Origin: Bosea sp. Tri-49 | GTDB taxonomy: Bacteria > Pseudomonadota > Alphaproteobacteria > Rhizobiales > Beijerinckiaceae | Length of the DNA stretch: 64,000 nucleotides | NCBI RefSeq assembly: GCF_003952665.1 | Contig: NZ_CP017946.1 | Location: 4,028,501-4,092,500 of the forward strand | Reading direction: 5' to 3' | Shown here: positions 57,393 to 64,000 of the stretch, piece by piece | How positions within the stretch are numbered: the stretch's first letter is position 1 | How the letters are laid out: each line of letters begins with the position of its first letter | Program-made: the position numbers and the translations under genes | Notes under the pieces: generated by a model | Told to the model about the DNA's origin: nothing | Databases searched by the model: none | The model's input: only the letters and a program-made list of their open reading frames with translations

Positions 57393-58751
57393 ATGCGTCT
57401 GCGCCTCGCCGCCGCCCTCCTGCTTTCATCGACCATGCTCGCTGGCGCACAGGATGCGCCGAAGGAGTTCCCGGCCAAGCTGGTCGGGCATGCCCTGCTG
57501 CCGGCCAACACCATCATCCCGGCACCGGCCGATGCGCCAGCCGACCTCAAGGTCTCCGGCAAGTTCACCACGCCGGGCAAGCGCATCGAGCAGGTCGGCA
57601 CGGTGATGGGCACCTCGGGCGGCCGCCCGACCGGCCTCTCCACCCCCTTCGCCGGCCAGCCGGTGCAAGGCTTTTCCGGCATCCGCTCGCTGGGGAATGG
57701 CGAGTTCCTGGTGCTGACCGATAACGGTTTCGGTGCCAAGGCGAACTCGCCTGACGCGATGCTGTTCTTCCATAAGCTCAAGGCCGATTTTGCCGGCGGC
57801 AAGATCGAGCGCACCGCGACCACCTTCCTGCACGATCCCGACAAGAAGGTGCCGTTCCGCATCGCCAACGAGGGCACCGAAAAGCGCTACCTGACCGGCG
57901 CCGATTTCGATCCGGAATCGATCCAGCCGATCGGCGGCAAATACTGGATCGGCGACGAGTTCGGCCCCTACCTGATCCGCGTCGACGCCAACGGCAAGGT
58001 CGAGGCCGTGTTCGAGACGACCGTCGACGGCAAGCCGGCCCGCTCGCCCGACCATTACGCCGTGACGACGCCCGGCGCGCCGAACCTGCCGGTCGAGTTC
58101 AATGTCCGCCGCTCTAAGGGCTATGAGGGCATGGCGCAGTCGCCGGACGGCCGCTTCCTCTATCCGCTGCTGGAAGGCCCACTCTGGAACGCCGAGACCA
58201 AGGGCAATGAAGAGGTCGACGGCAAGGAAGTGCTGCGCATCCTCGAATTCGACGTCCAGGCCGAGAAGTGGACCGGCCGCTCCTGGTTCTTCCCGCTCGA
58301 GCAGAAGGGCCTCGCCATCGGCGACTTCAACATGATCGACGCCACCACCGCGCTGATCATCGAGCGTGATAACGGCGAAGGCACTGCCGACCGCGCCTGC
58401 GCCGCCGGCCAGAAGGGCCCGGATTGCTTCCACGACCTCGCCAAGTTTAAGCGCATCGTGAAGATCGAGATGACCGACGCCAATGTCGGCAAGCCCGTCC
58501 GCAAGGTCGGCTATATCGACCTGATGAAGATCGCCGACCCCGACAAGAAGGCGAAGCAGGGCGCGATCGACGGCGTGCTGCCCTTCCCGTTCTTCACCAT
58601 CGAGAACGTCGATGTGGTCGATCTCGCGGGTGGCATCATCGTCGTCGGCAACGACAACAACCTGCCGTTCTCGTCGTCGCGCGACCCGAAGAAGGCGGAC
58701 GACAACGAACTGGTGCTGCTCTCGGTCAAGGAACTGCTCGCGGCCAAGTGA
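57393..58751 (+). CDS. Esterase-like phytase-family exported protein
   Basis: A 452-residue protein with signal peptide (STMLAGAQ) and a beta-propeller of the esterase-like activity of phytase family (PF13449). Segments GFSGIRSLGNGEFLVLTDNGFGAKANS, FDPESIQPIGGKYWIGDEFGPYLIRVDANG and GLAIGDFNMIDATTALIIERDNGEG are typical. It may hydrolyse phosphate esters outside the cytoplasm, but the activity is inferred from the family only. It is monocistronic. Confidence 0.8.
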   Translation: MRLRLAAALLLSSTMLAGAQDAPKEFPAKLVGHALLPANTIIPAPADAPADLKVSGKFTTPGKRIEQVGTVMGTSGGRPTGLSTPFAGQPVQGFSGIRSLGNGEFLVLTDNGFGAKANSPDAMLFFHKLKADFAGGKIERTATTFLHDPDKKVPFRIANEGTEKRYLTGADFDPESIQPIGGKYWIGDEFGPYLIRVDANGKVEAVFETTVDGKPARSPDHYAVTTPGAPNLPVEFNVRRSKGYEGMAQSPDGRFLYPLLEGPLWNAETKGNEEVDGKEVLRILEFDVQAEKWTGRSWFFPLEQKGLAIGDFNMIDATTALIIERDNGEGTADRACAAGQKGPDCFHDLAKFKRIVKIEMTDANVGKPVRKVGYIDLMKIADPDKKAKQGAIDGVLPFPFFTIENVDVVDLAGGIIVVGNDNNLPFSSSRDPKKADDNELVLLSVKELLAAK

Positions 58752-58815
58752 GCCGCTCGGCTCGCCAAAGTCACGGCGAAGTCGAAACTCACCTGCGTCA
58801 AGTCGTCAGGTACCC

Positions 58816-58839
58816 CATGGCCGGCTCACGCCGGCCATG
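58816..58839. terminator. Possible terminator hairpin after the phytase-like gene
   Basis: CATGGCCGGC and GCCGGCCATG form a perfect 10-pair stem with loop TCAC, followed on the plus strand by TCCATTTATT. The T tract is weak. Confidence 0.5.
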
Positions 58840-58858
58840 TCCATTTATTGGCCAGTCC

Positions 58859-58887
58859 TTGAGCTGTTTCGGCGACAGGCGTATAAT
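58859..58887 (+). promoter_or_regulatory. Promoter of the SPW protein gene
   Basis: TTGAGC (58859-58864) and a perfect TATAAT (58882-58887) are 17 bases apart. The expected transcript begins near 58895 and carries a seven-pair hairpin (58900-58919) before the gene. Confidence 0.75.
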
Positions 58888-58953
58888 GTGCTGGACCAAG
58901 CGCCTCGTGCGTGAGGCGCCGTGGTTGGATGATCTTCACCGATGGAGGTGATC

Positions 58954-59316
58954 ATGTTGACCGCGAATATGAATGGAAAACGTCCGCAGGACTGGCTCAA
59001 CCTGATCCTCGGCGCACTCCTGTTCATCTCGCCCTGGATGATGGGCTTCCTGGCCGACACCGCGCCGACCCGCAATGCCTGGCTGGTCGGCGCCGTTCTC
59101 GCCGTGATCGCGATCGCGGCGCTCGCCGCCTTCGCCGAATGGGAGGAATGGGTGAACCTGGCGCTCGGCCTCTGGCTGATCGCCGCGCCCTGGATGCTCG
59201 GCTTCACCGGCAACTTCGCCGCGTTCTGGACGCATCTGACGCTCGGCCTGCTGACGGCCGCCGTCTCGGCCTGGGCGGTCTGGGACTACCGGCACGAGCC
59301 GCACGCCACGGCCTGA
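58954..59316 (+). CDS. SPW-repeat membrane protein
   Basis: A 120-residue membrane protein with four hydrophobic segments and two SPW-type repeats: WLNLILGALLFISPWMMGF and WVNLALGLWLIAAPWMLGF. The family is widespread in rhizobia, with no settled function. A near-ideal GGAGGTGATC site precedes ATG 58954, and the promoter has a consensus -10, suggesting strong expression. Confidence 0.85.
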   Translation: MLTANMNGKRPQDWLNLILGALLFISPWMMGFLADTAPTRNAWLVGAVLAVIAIAALAAFAEWEEWVNLALGLWLIAAPWMLGFTGNFAAFWTHLTLGLLTAAVSAWAVWDYRHEPHATA

Positions 59317-59322
59317 ACGACC

Positions 59323-59353
59323 GGCCGGGTCCGCCAGGCCCGCGGACCCGGCC
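59323..59353. terminator. Hairpin after the SPW gene
   Basis: GGCCGGGTCCGC and GCGGACCCGGCC form a perfect 12-pair stem with a seven-base loop. There is no T tract on either side, so it may act only as an mRNA 3' stabiliser. Confidence 0.5.
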
Positions 59354-59403
59354 ACACGATCCTAAATCCGCAGCGCCCCTGGCCCGGCGACGGCGCCGGG
59401 CGG

Positions 59404-59543
59404 TCATTTGCCCGAGATGATCATGCCCAGGATCTCGTCCTGGGTGACGTCGCGGACATGGGCAGTGCCGACCACCTTGCCGTTCTTCATCACGCTGACG
59501 CGATCGGCCAGATCGAAGACGTCGTGCAGCATGGCTGATCTGC
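59404..59543 (-). pseudogene. C-terminal remnant of a sugar-type ABC ATPase
   Basis: On the minus strand the last 42 codons read [20 protein letters not shown] and [15 protein letters not shown], the usual end of an RbsA/XylG-like ATPase after its switch-His motif. Just upstream an ISH triplet is visible in another frame, suggesting a two-base loss, and nothing of the nucleotide-binding domain precedes it. It is a decayed fragment. Confidence 0.7.
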
Positions 59544-59586
59544 TGGGTACCGTTTGGTTCCAGGCGGAATTTGATCGCCGGCTATT

Positions 59587-60819
59587 CTAGCGGCAGAGAG
59601 CGGCACGCATGGCGGGCAGGCGCAGCACCTCGGCGGCAGTCCCGGTGCGCTGCCAGCTGGCAGGACTGCTCTCCTCGGCCGGCGGATCGACACGCAGGAA
59701 GACCGAGCTCCGATCCGTCAGACGGCACAGGAATTCGCGCTGAATCTCGGCCGTCATCGGTCCATCGGGCGCGGTACCATCCTCGTTGGAGGCGACGATC
59801 AGCGGGCTCCCCGGCAGGGTGATCGTGACGGTCCGCAGCCGTGTCGGAAGAGCGGCCTGGCCGATGAAGAGATGGAACTGCAGGGCTGCCGTCTGCTGGT
59901 AGCGCCCTTCGGCGACGGCGAGTGCCAGTCGCAAGGTGCCGCCGCGATGCGGACCAAGCTCGACCGAACCGATCGGGGTCGCCGGCGCGGTGAGTGTCGC
60001 AGGAACCACCGGCGCAGCGTTCAAGCCGGCAGGCGCGCCAGGCGCCAATCCGGAGCGCAGGCTGGAGAAGGCGAGCGCCGCCGAGCCGAGTTCCGTCGCG
60101 ATCGTGGTCGCGAGCATCTCATCGGGCTTGAGGTAGCGCATCGTGTCGGCCGGCGTCGACACCGTCACCTCGATGAAGGAGCGGTCGAGACCCATGGTGT
60201 CGAGATAGCGTCTCATCTTGGCGTCGATTTCGCCGGTCGCCTGCTCCTGCTTGACCGTCCGCGTCTCCGTCCTCTCGTCGACCAGCTCCCTGCGCCCGCG
60301 CACGACCCTGTAGTCGCGCACCGTCGTCGTCTCGGTCTCGACGATGGTCTGCTGGTGCACGCCGATGCGCGATTGCGACGGGATGATCCGGCGTTGCCCT
60401 CCGGCGAGGAAGAGCGTGCAGGCGGAGGCGCAGAGCGGGCTGCGCTCGTCGATCGTGCCGAGCGCCGGATCACGCTGGGTGAAGACGGTGCGGGCGACCG
60501 CAATGTCGAGACCGCTCTTGCGGATGAGTTCGCCCATGGCGATCGCAATCTCGACCGTACCGCCGGTCGAGTAGACCAGCACCGGCAGCTTGCGCCCGTT
60601 GAGCTCGGCGATCGCACGGCGTAGCTCAGCGAGCGTGTCCTTGGTGATCGCGCCCTGGGCGGCAAGCCATTCGCGGCAATCGGGCTCGCAGGGTTCGGCG
60701 CTGCGCGTCACTACGATGCGCATCGGCTCCGGCTGCGGCGCCGCGGCAGGCTTGTCCTGCGCCACCGCCGGCAGGGCGAGCAGCGAAAGAGCCAGAGCCA
60801 GAAGGGAAACGATACGCAT
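59587..60819 (-). CDS. COG3904-like periplasmic ClpP-fold protein
   Basis: A 410-residue exported protein (signal ending LPAVAQ). The N-terminal domain (about 30-200) has the ClpP/crotonase-like pattern [20 protein letters not shown] and [19 protein letters not shown], where the second Ser of SACT may be the nucleophile. The C-terminal half is beta-rich, without a known family. Relatives are common in rhizobia but uncharacterised. MRIVSLLAL at 60819 is the chosen start; the frame extends to 60855. Confidence 0.7.
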   Translation of the reverse strand: MRIVSLLALALSLLALPAVAQDKPAAAPQPEPMRIVVTRSAEPCEPDCREWLAAQGAITKDTLAELRRAIAELNGRKLPVLVYSTGGTVEIAIAMGELIRKSGLDIAVARTVFTQRDPALGTIDERSPLCASACTLFLAGGQRRIIPSQSRIGVHQQTIVETETTTVRDYRVVRGRRELVDERTETRTVKQEQATGEIDAKMRRYLDTMGLDRSFIEVTVSTPADTMRYLKPDEMLATTIATELGSAALAFSSLRSGLAPGAPAGLNAAPVVPATLTAPATPIGSVELGPHRGGTLRLALAVAEGRYQQTAALQFHLFIGQAALPTRLRTVTITLPGSPLIVASNEDGTAPDGPMTAEIQREFLCRLTDRSSVFLRVDPPAEESSPASWQRTGTAAEVLRLPAMRAALCR

Positions 60820-60974
60820 CACGAAACCAGCGTTCTCCGGCGCAGTTCGACGCAAGGAAGCCCTAGGCGCGAGGATTTGACAACAGCCTCCCTGCCCCGT
60901 CGCATGGGCAGGGGGATAGGGTTAACGATCTCGCTTGGCCGTTGGGCTTCTTTGAGGCGCTCTCGCGGCGGATT

Positions 60975-61913
60975 TCAGCCTGTGATCGCGTCGATCTCGG
61001 CCAGCTCCTCCGGGGTCAGCGCCCAGTCGGCTGCCTTGACGTTGGCAGCGATCTGCTCCGGCTTGGTCGCGCCGGCGATGACGCTGGAGACGACCGGCTG
61101 GGCGACCAGCCAGGAGAAGGCGAGCTCCAGTAGCGTCCGGCCGCGCGCTTCGCAGAAAGCGGCGAGCTTCTCGGTCTTACCCCAGTTCGCCTCGGTCAGC
61201 ACCTCGCCGGCGCGCTGCGCCTCGCGGGTCATGCGCGCGCCCTCCGGCATCGGGGCGCCACGCTGGTACTTGCCGGTGAGGAGGCCGTTGGCCAGCGGGA
61301 AATAAGGGAGCAGGCCCATGCCGAAATGGCTGGCAGCCGGGATTAGCTCCTTCTCGGCGCCGCGCACCAGCAGGCTGTACTCGTCCTGCGCCGAGGCGAA
61401 GGCCTCGATGCCGAGCGTCTTGGCCGTCCAATAGGCGTCGGCGACTTGCCAGGACGGCAGGTTCGAGCAGCCGATATAGCGGATCTTGCCCTGGCGGATC
61501 AGGTCCTCGAGCGCGCGCAGCGTCTCGGCGATCGGGGTGAGCGGGTCAGGCCGGTGCAACTGGTAAAGGTCGATCCAGTCGGTCTTCATTCGCTTCAGCG
61601 AGGCCTCGACCGCCTCGATGATGTAGCGCCGCGAGCCGCCCTTCTTCACGCCCTCCTCATCCATGTTCATGCCGAACTTGCTGGCGAGCACGATGTCCTT
61701 GCGGCGGGCGCCCAGCAGTTCGCCCAGCGCGAGCTCCGAGCCGCCGCGATTGCCGTAGATGTCGGCGGTGTCGAACAGGGTGATGCCATGTTCGATCGCC
61801 GCGTCGACGACCTTGCGCGCCGCATCCAGATCAATCCGGCCGCCGAAATTGTTGCAACCGAGGCCGATGAGCGAGACGCGCAGGCCGGAGCGGCCGAGAT
61901 TGCGGAACTGCAT
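60975..61913 (-). CDS. Aldo/keto reductase
   Basis: A 312-residue NADPH-dependent oxidoreductase of the AKR (YajO/IolS-like) group. It has the catalytic tetrad Asp and Tyr in LFDTADIYGNRG, Lys in VLASKFG and His in YQLHRPD, and the cofactor site SSVIAGATKPEQI near the C-terminus. GGAAGGATGTCACC precedes ATG 61913, which excludes the long upstream frame. Substrate unknown. Confidence 0.88.
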   Translation of the reverse strand: MQFRNLGRSGLRVSLIGLGCNNFGGRIDLDAARKVVDAAIEHGITLFDTADIYGNRGGSELALGELLGARRKDIVLASKFGMNMDEEGVKKGGSRRYIIEAVEASLKRMKTDWIDLYQLHRPDPLTPIAETLRALEDLIRQGKIRYIGCSNLPSWQVADAYWTAKTLGIEAFASAQDEYSLLVRGAEKELIPAASHFGMGLLPYFPLANGLLTGKYQRGAPMPEGARMTREAQRAGEVLTEANWGKTEKLAAFCEARGRTLLELAFSWLVAQPVVSSVIAGATKPEQIAANVKAADWALTPEELAEIDAITG

Positions 61914-62022
61914 GGTGACATCCTTCCCCTTGATAGCGGAGCGCAAGGGAGCAGAGCCGAGAGCGAGAGACAATCGCGCCTGCTGCAGGGCGGGTGCGCG
62001 ATGACCGAACAGTGCGGTCTTG

Positions 62023-62592
62023 TCAGCCAGAGCTTCCCAGCCAGCCGACCTTGTCGAGCACCTCGCGCGCCAGCTCTGTCGGAGAGCGGCCGTCGGTGTC
62101 GACGACCACGAAACCGTCCGTTGCTTGGGCCGCCATGCGCTTCGCCTGCCGCAGCGAGCGTTCAACCTGGGCCTCGCGGCTCGCGCCCGCCTCGCGGCGG
62201 TCGAGCCGTTCGAGCAAGCTTGCTTCGCTCCCCCGCAAACGCACCACGGTGATCCGAGCCTCCGGGATGGCTGCGAGGATCCAGCTTTTGTCGAAACCGA
62301 CATGGAGCATCACGCCCGACATGATCAGGCGGGTGTGGCCAAGCGCGCGATAAGTGCCCCAGAGCGCGGCGAGATTAAGCTGGCTGACGTCGCGGGCGCC
62401 GGGCGCCAGGGGAGCGAGGTCCTCCGCACCGGGCTTGGGGAAGACGCGGTCGAGCTCATCGCTCTCAATCGCGGCATGGGCGATGCCGGCCTCAGCCAGC
62501 ACATCGCCCATCTCCCAGCACAAGGTCGACTTGCCGATCCCGGCCGGGCCGGTGATCAGCAGGATCTCGACCGGGGCGTCGGCCCCAGCCAA
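62023..62592 (-). CDS. P-loop kinase-like protein
   Basis: A 189-residue AAA-type nucleotide kinase fold. It has Walker A GPAGIGKST near residue 15, an acidic IESDELDRVFPKPG after strand 2, and a lid-like Arg-rich helix (RREAGASREAQVERSLRQAKR). It resembles gluconate or shikimate-kinase-like predicted kinases without a known substrate. It starts two bases after the typA stop, so it is probably co-transcribed with it. Confidence 0.7.
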   Translation of the reverse strand: MAGADAPVEILLITGPAGIGKSTLCWEMGDVLAEAGIAHAAIESDELDRVFPKPGAEDLAPLAPGARDVSQLNLAALWGTYRALGHTRLIMSGVMLHVGFDKSWILAAIPEARITVVRLRGSEASLLERLDRREAGASREAQVERSLRQAKRMAAQATDGFVVVDTDGRSPTELAREVLDKVGWLGSSG

Positions 62593-62594
62593 AC

Positions 62595-64000
62595 TCAGGC
62601 GACCTCGGCCTTCTGCTTCTGCGAGCGCTTGCGCTCGTTGGGATCGAGAATGCCCTTGCGCAGGCGGATCGACTTCGGCGTGACCTCGACCAGCTCGTCG
62701 TCGTCGATCCAGGCGAGCGAACGCTCCAGCGTCATCCGGATCGGCGGCGTCAGGCGGACGGCCTCGTCCTTCGACGTCGTACGGATGTTGGTGAGCTTCT
62801 TGCCCTTGAGCACGTTCACCTCGAGATCGTTCTCGCGGGTGTGCTCGCCGACGATCATGCCCTGATAGACCTTCCAGCCCGGCTCGATCATCATCGGGCC
62901 ACGGTCTTCGAGGTTCCAGAGCGCGTAGGCGACGGCCTCGCCGGTCTCCATCGCGATTAGCACGCCGTTGCGGCGTCCGCCGATCTCGCCCTTGTAGGGA
63001 AGATAGTCGTGGAACAGCCGGTTCATGATCGCCGTGCCGCGCGTGTCGGTGAGCAATTCGCCCTGGTAGCCGATCAGGCCGCGGGTCGGAGCGTGGAAGA
63101 CGAGGCGCAGGCGATTGCCGCCAGAGGGGCGCATCTCCAGCATGTCGGCCTTGCGCTCGGACATCTTCTGCACGACGACGCCGGAATGCTCCTCGTCGAC
63201 GTCGATCACGACCTCCTCGATCGGCTCCAGCAGCTGGCCTGATTCATCGCGCTTCAGCACGACGCGCGGACGCGAGACGCCGAGCTCGAAGCCCTCGCGG
63301 CGCATGGTCTCGATCAGGATGGCGAGCTGCAGTTCGCCGCGGCCGGAGACGATGTAGCTGTCCTTGTCCGAGGCTTCCTCGATCTTCAGCGCGACATTGC
63401 CCTCGGCCTCCTTGAATAGGCGGTCGCGGATGACGCGGGTGGTGACCTTGTCGCCCTCGGTGCCGGCGAGCGGGGAATCGTTGACCATGAAGGTCATCGA
63501 CACCGTCGGCGGATCGATCGGCTGGGCCTTGATCGGGGTGTCGACACTGGGGTCGCAGAAGGTGTCGGCGACCGAGCCTTTGACCAGGCCGGCGATCGAG
63601 ACGATGTCGCCGGGAATGGCTTCCTCGATCGGCGTGCGCTCAAGCCCGCGGAACGCCAGGATCTTGGTGATGCGGCCGGTCTCGACGGTGCTGCCGTCGC
63701 CCGAGAGAACCTTGATGGTCTGGTTCGGCTTGGCCGTGCCCGAGACGACGCGACCGGTGATGATCCGGCCGAGATAGGGATTGGCCTCGAGCAAGGTACC
63801 GATCATCCGGAACGGCCCCTCCTCGATGCGCGGCTCCGGCACATGCTTCAGGATCAGGTCGTACATCGGCGCCAGGCCCTGGTCCTGCGGACCTTCCGGC
63901 GAGGGCGCCATCCAGCCCTGCTTGCCCGAGCCGTAGAGGATCGGAAAATCTAGCTGCTCGTCGCTGGCGTCGAGCGCGGCGAAGAGGTCGAAGACCTCGT
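62595..64000 (-). CDS. typA: Ribosome-associated GTPase TypA/BipA (5' part beyond the window)
   Basis: The 3' 468 codons of TypA/BipA are in view. Reading starts in the end of the GTP-binding domain ([23 protein letters not shown]), then domain II ([22 protein letters not shown]), domain III ([26 protein letters not shown]), domain V and the C-terminal domain ([34 protein letters not shown]). It ends in a short Lys-rich tail. The start codon and Walker motifs lie to the right of base 64000. BipA aids 50S assembly and stress growth. Confidence 0.95.
   Translation of the reverse strand, partial: EVFDLFAALDASDEQLDFPILYGSGKQGWMAPSPEGPQDQGLAPMYDLILKHVPEPRIEEGPFRMIGTLLEANPYLGRIITGRVVSGTAKPNQTIKVLSGDGSTVETGRITKILAFRGLERTPIEEAIPGDIVSIAGLVKGSVADTFCDPSVDTPIKAQPIDPPTVSMTFMVNDSPLAGTEGDKVTTRVIRDRLFKEAEGNVALKIEEASDKDSYIVSGRGELQLAILIETMRREGFELGVSRPRVVLKRDESGQLLEPIEEVVIDVDEEHSGVVVQKMSERKADMLEMRPSGGNRLRLVFHAPTRGLIGYQGELLTDTRGTAIMNRLFHDYLPYKGEIGGRRNGVLIAMETGEAVAYALWNLEDRGPMMIEPGWKVYQGMIVGEHTRENDLEVNVLKGKKLTNIRTTSKDEAVRLTPPIRMTLERSLAWIDDDELVEVTPKSIRLRKGILDPNERKRSQKQKAEVA

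Overview
This is a 64 kb chromosomal window from a high-GC alphaproteobacterium, most likely a Hyphomicrobiales (Rhizobiales) member of Bosea/Bradyrhizobiaceae type. The assignment is an inference. It rests on the even high GC, a SAM-II riboswitch, a thiCOSGF-M-E operon behind a TPP riboswitch, a fused LivH-LivM permease, a long N-terminally extended UvrB, RIME-like palindromic intergenic repeats, and many ABC importers. No rRNA, tRNA, CRISPR array, complete insertion sequence or prophage was seen.

Layout. 0.1-1.8 kb: dTDP-sugar genes rfbC-rfbB. 1.8-4.7 kb: an ScsB/DsbD-type envelope electron transporter and its peroxiredoxin-like partner. 4.8-6.8 kb: small unknown proteins and a SpoIIAA-like protein. 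6.9-10.3 kb: a methionine importer locus with a promoter, SAM-II riboswitch, a Met/Cys-rich leader peptide, two small proteins and metN-metI-metQ. 10.6-15.4 kb (minus): a Liv-type ABC importer. 15.5-20.3 kb (minus): phnX with an FAD amine oxidase (a likely transaminase-free aminoethylphosphonate route), an SDR, a PanE-like reductase and an isoaspartyl peptidase. 20.4-27.9 kb: a MarR-controlled divergent cluster with a peptide-type ABC importer, a creatininase-family hydrolase and a polysaccharide-deacetylase-family hydrolase. 28-31 kb: a Pro-rich OmpA protein and two small proteins. 31-37.5 kb: thiamin biosynthesis. 37.5-42 kb: a GT-C-like membrane protein, a TonB/TolA-C protein, a trans-3-hydroxyproline dehydratase and an FAH-family enzyme. 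42-47.1 kb: a Pho-box-preceded ugpB-A-(creatininase)-E-C operon.

47.1-50 kb is the main accessory stretch: mosaic palindromic repeats, a DUF559 nuclease-like gene bracketed by oppositely oriented repeats, a 218-base tandem array, and a lower-GC gene of unknown function. After uvrB (50.1-52.8 kb, minus) comes a single-chain type IIG/IIL (MmeI-like) restriction-modification protein, then a frameshifted phage-type remnant. 56.8-64 kb holds a TPR protein, a phytase-like esterase, an SPW membrane protein, a C-terminal ABC-ATPase remnant, a ClpP-fold periplasmic protein, an aldo/keto reductase, a P-loop kinase and typA, which runs off the right edge.

The common themes are nutrient import and scavenging of S (Met), P (glycerol-3-phosphate, phosphonate) and N (amides or peptides), with control that can be read in the DNA: SAM-II, TPP, a Pho box and a MarR palindrome. 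The best candidates for something undescribed are the SAM-II plus Cys/Met leader tandem, the creatininase inside a Pho-controlled ugp operon, and the DUF559/repeat block.
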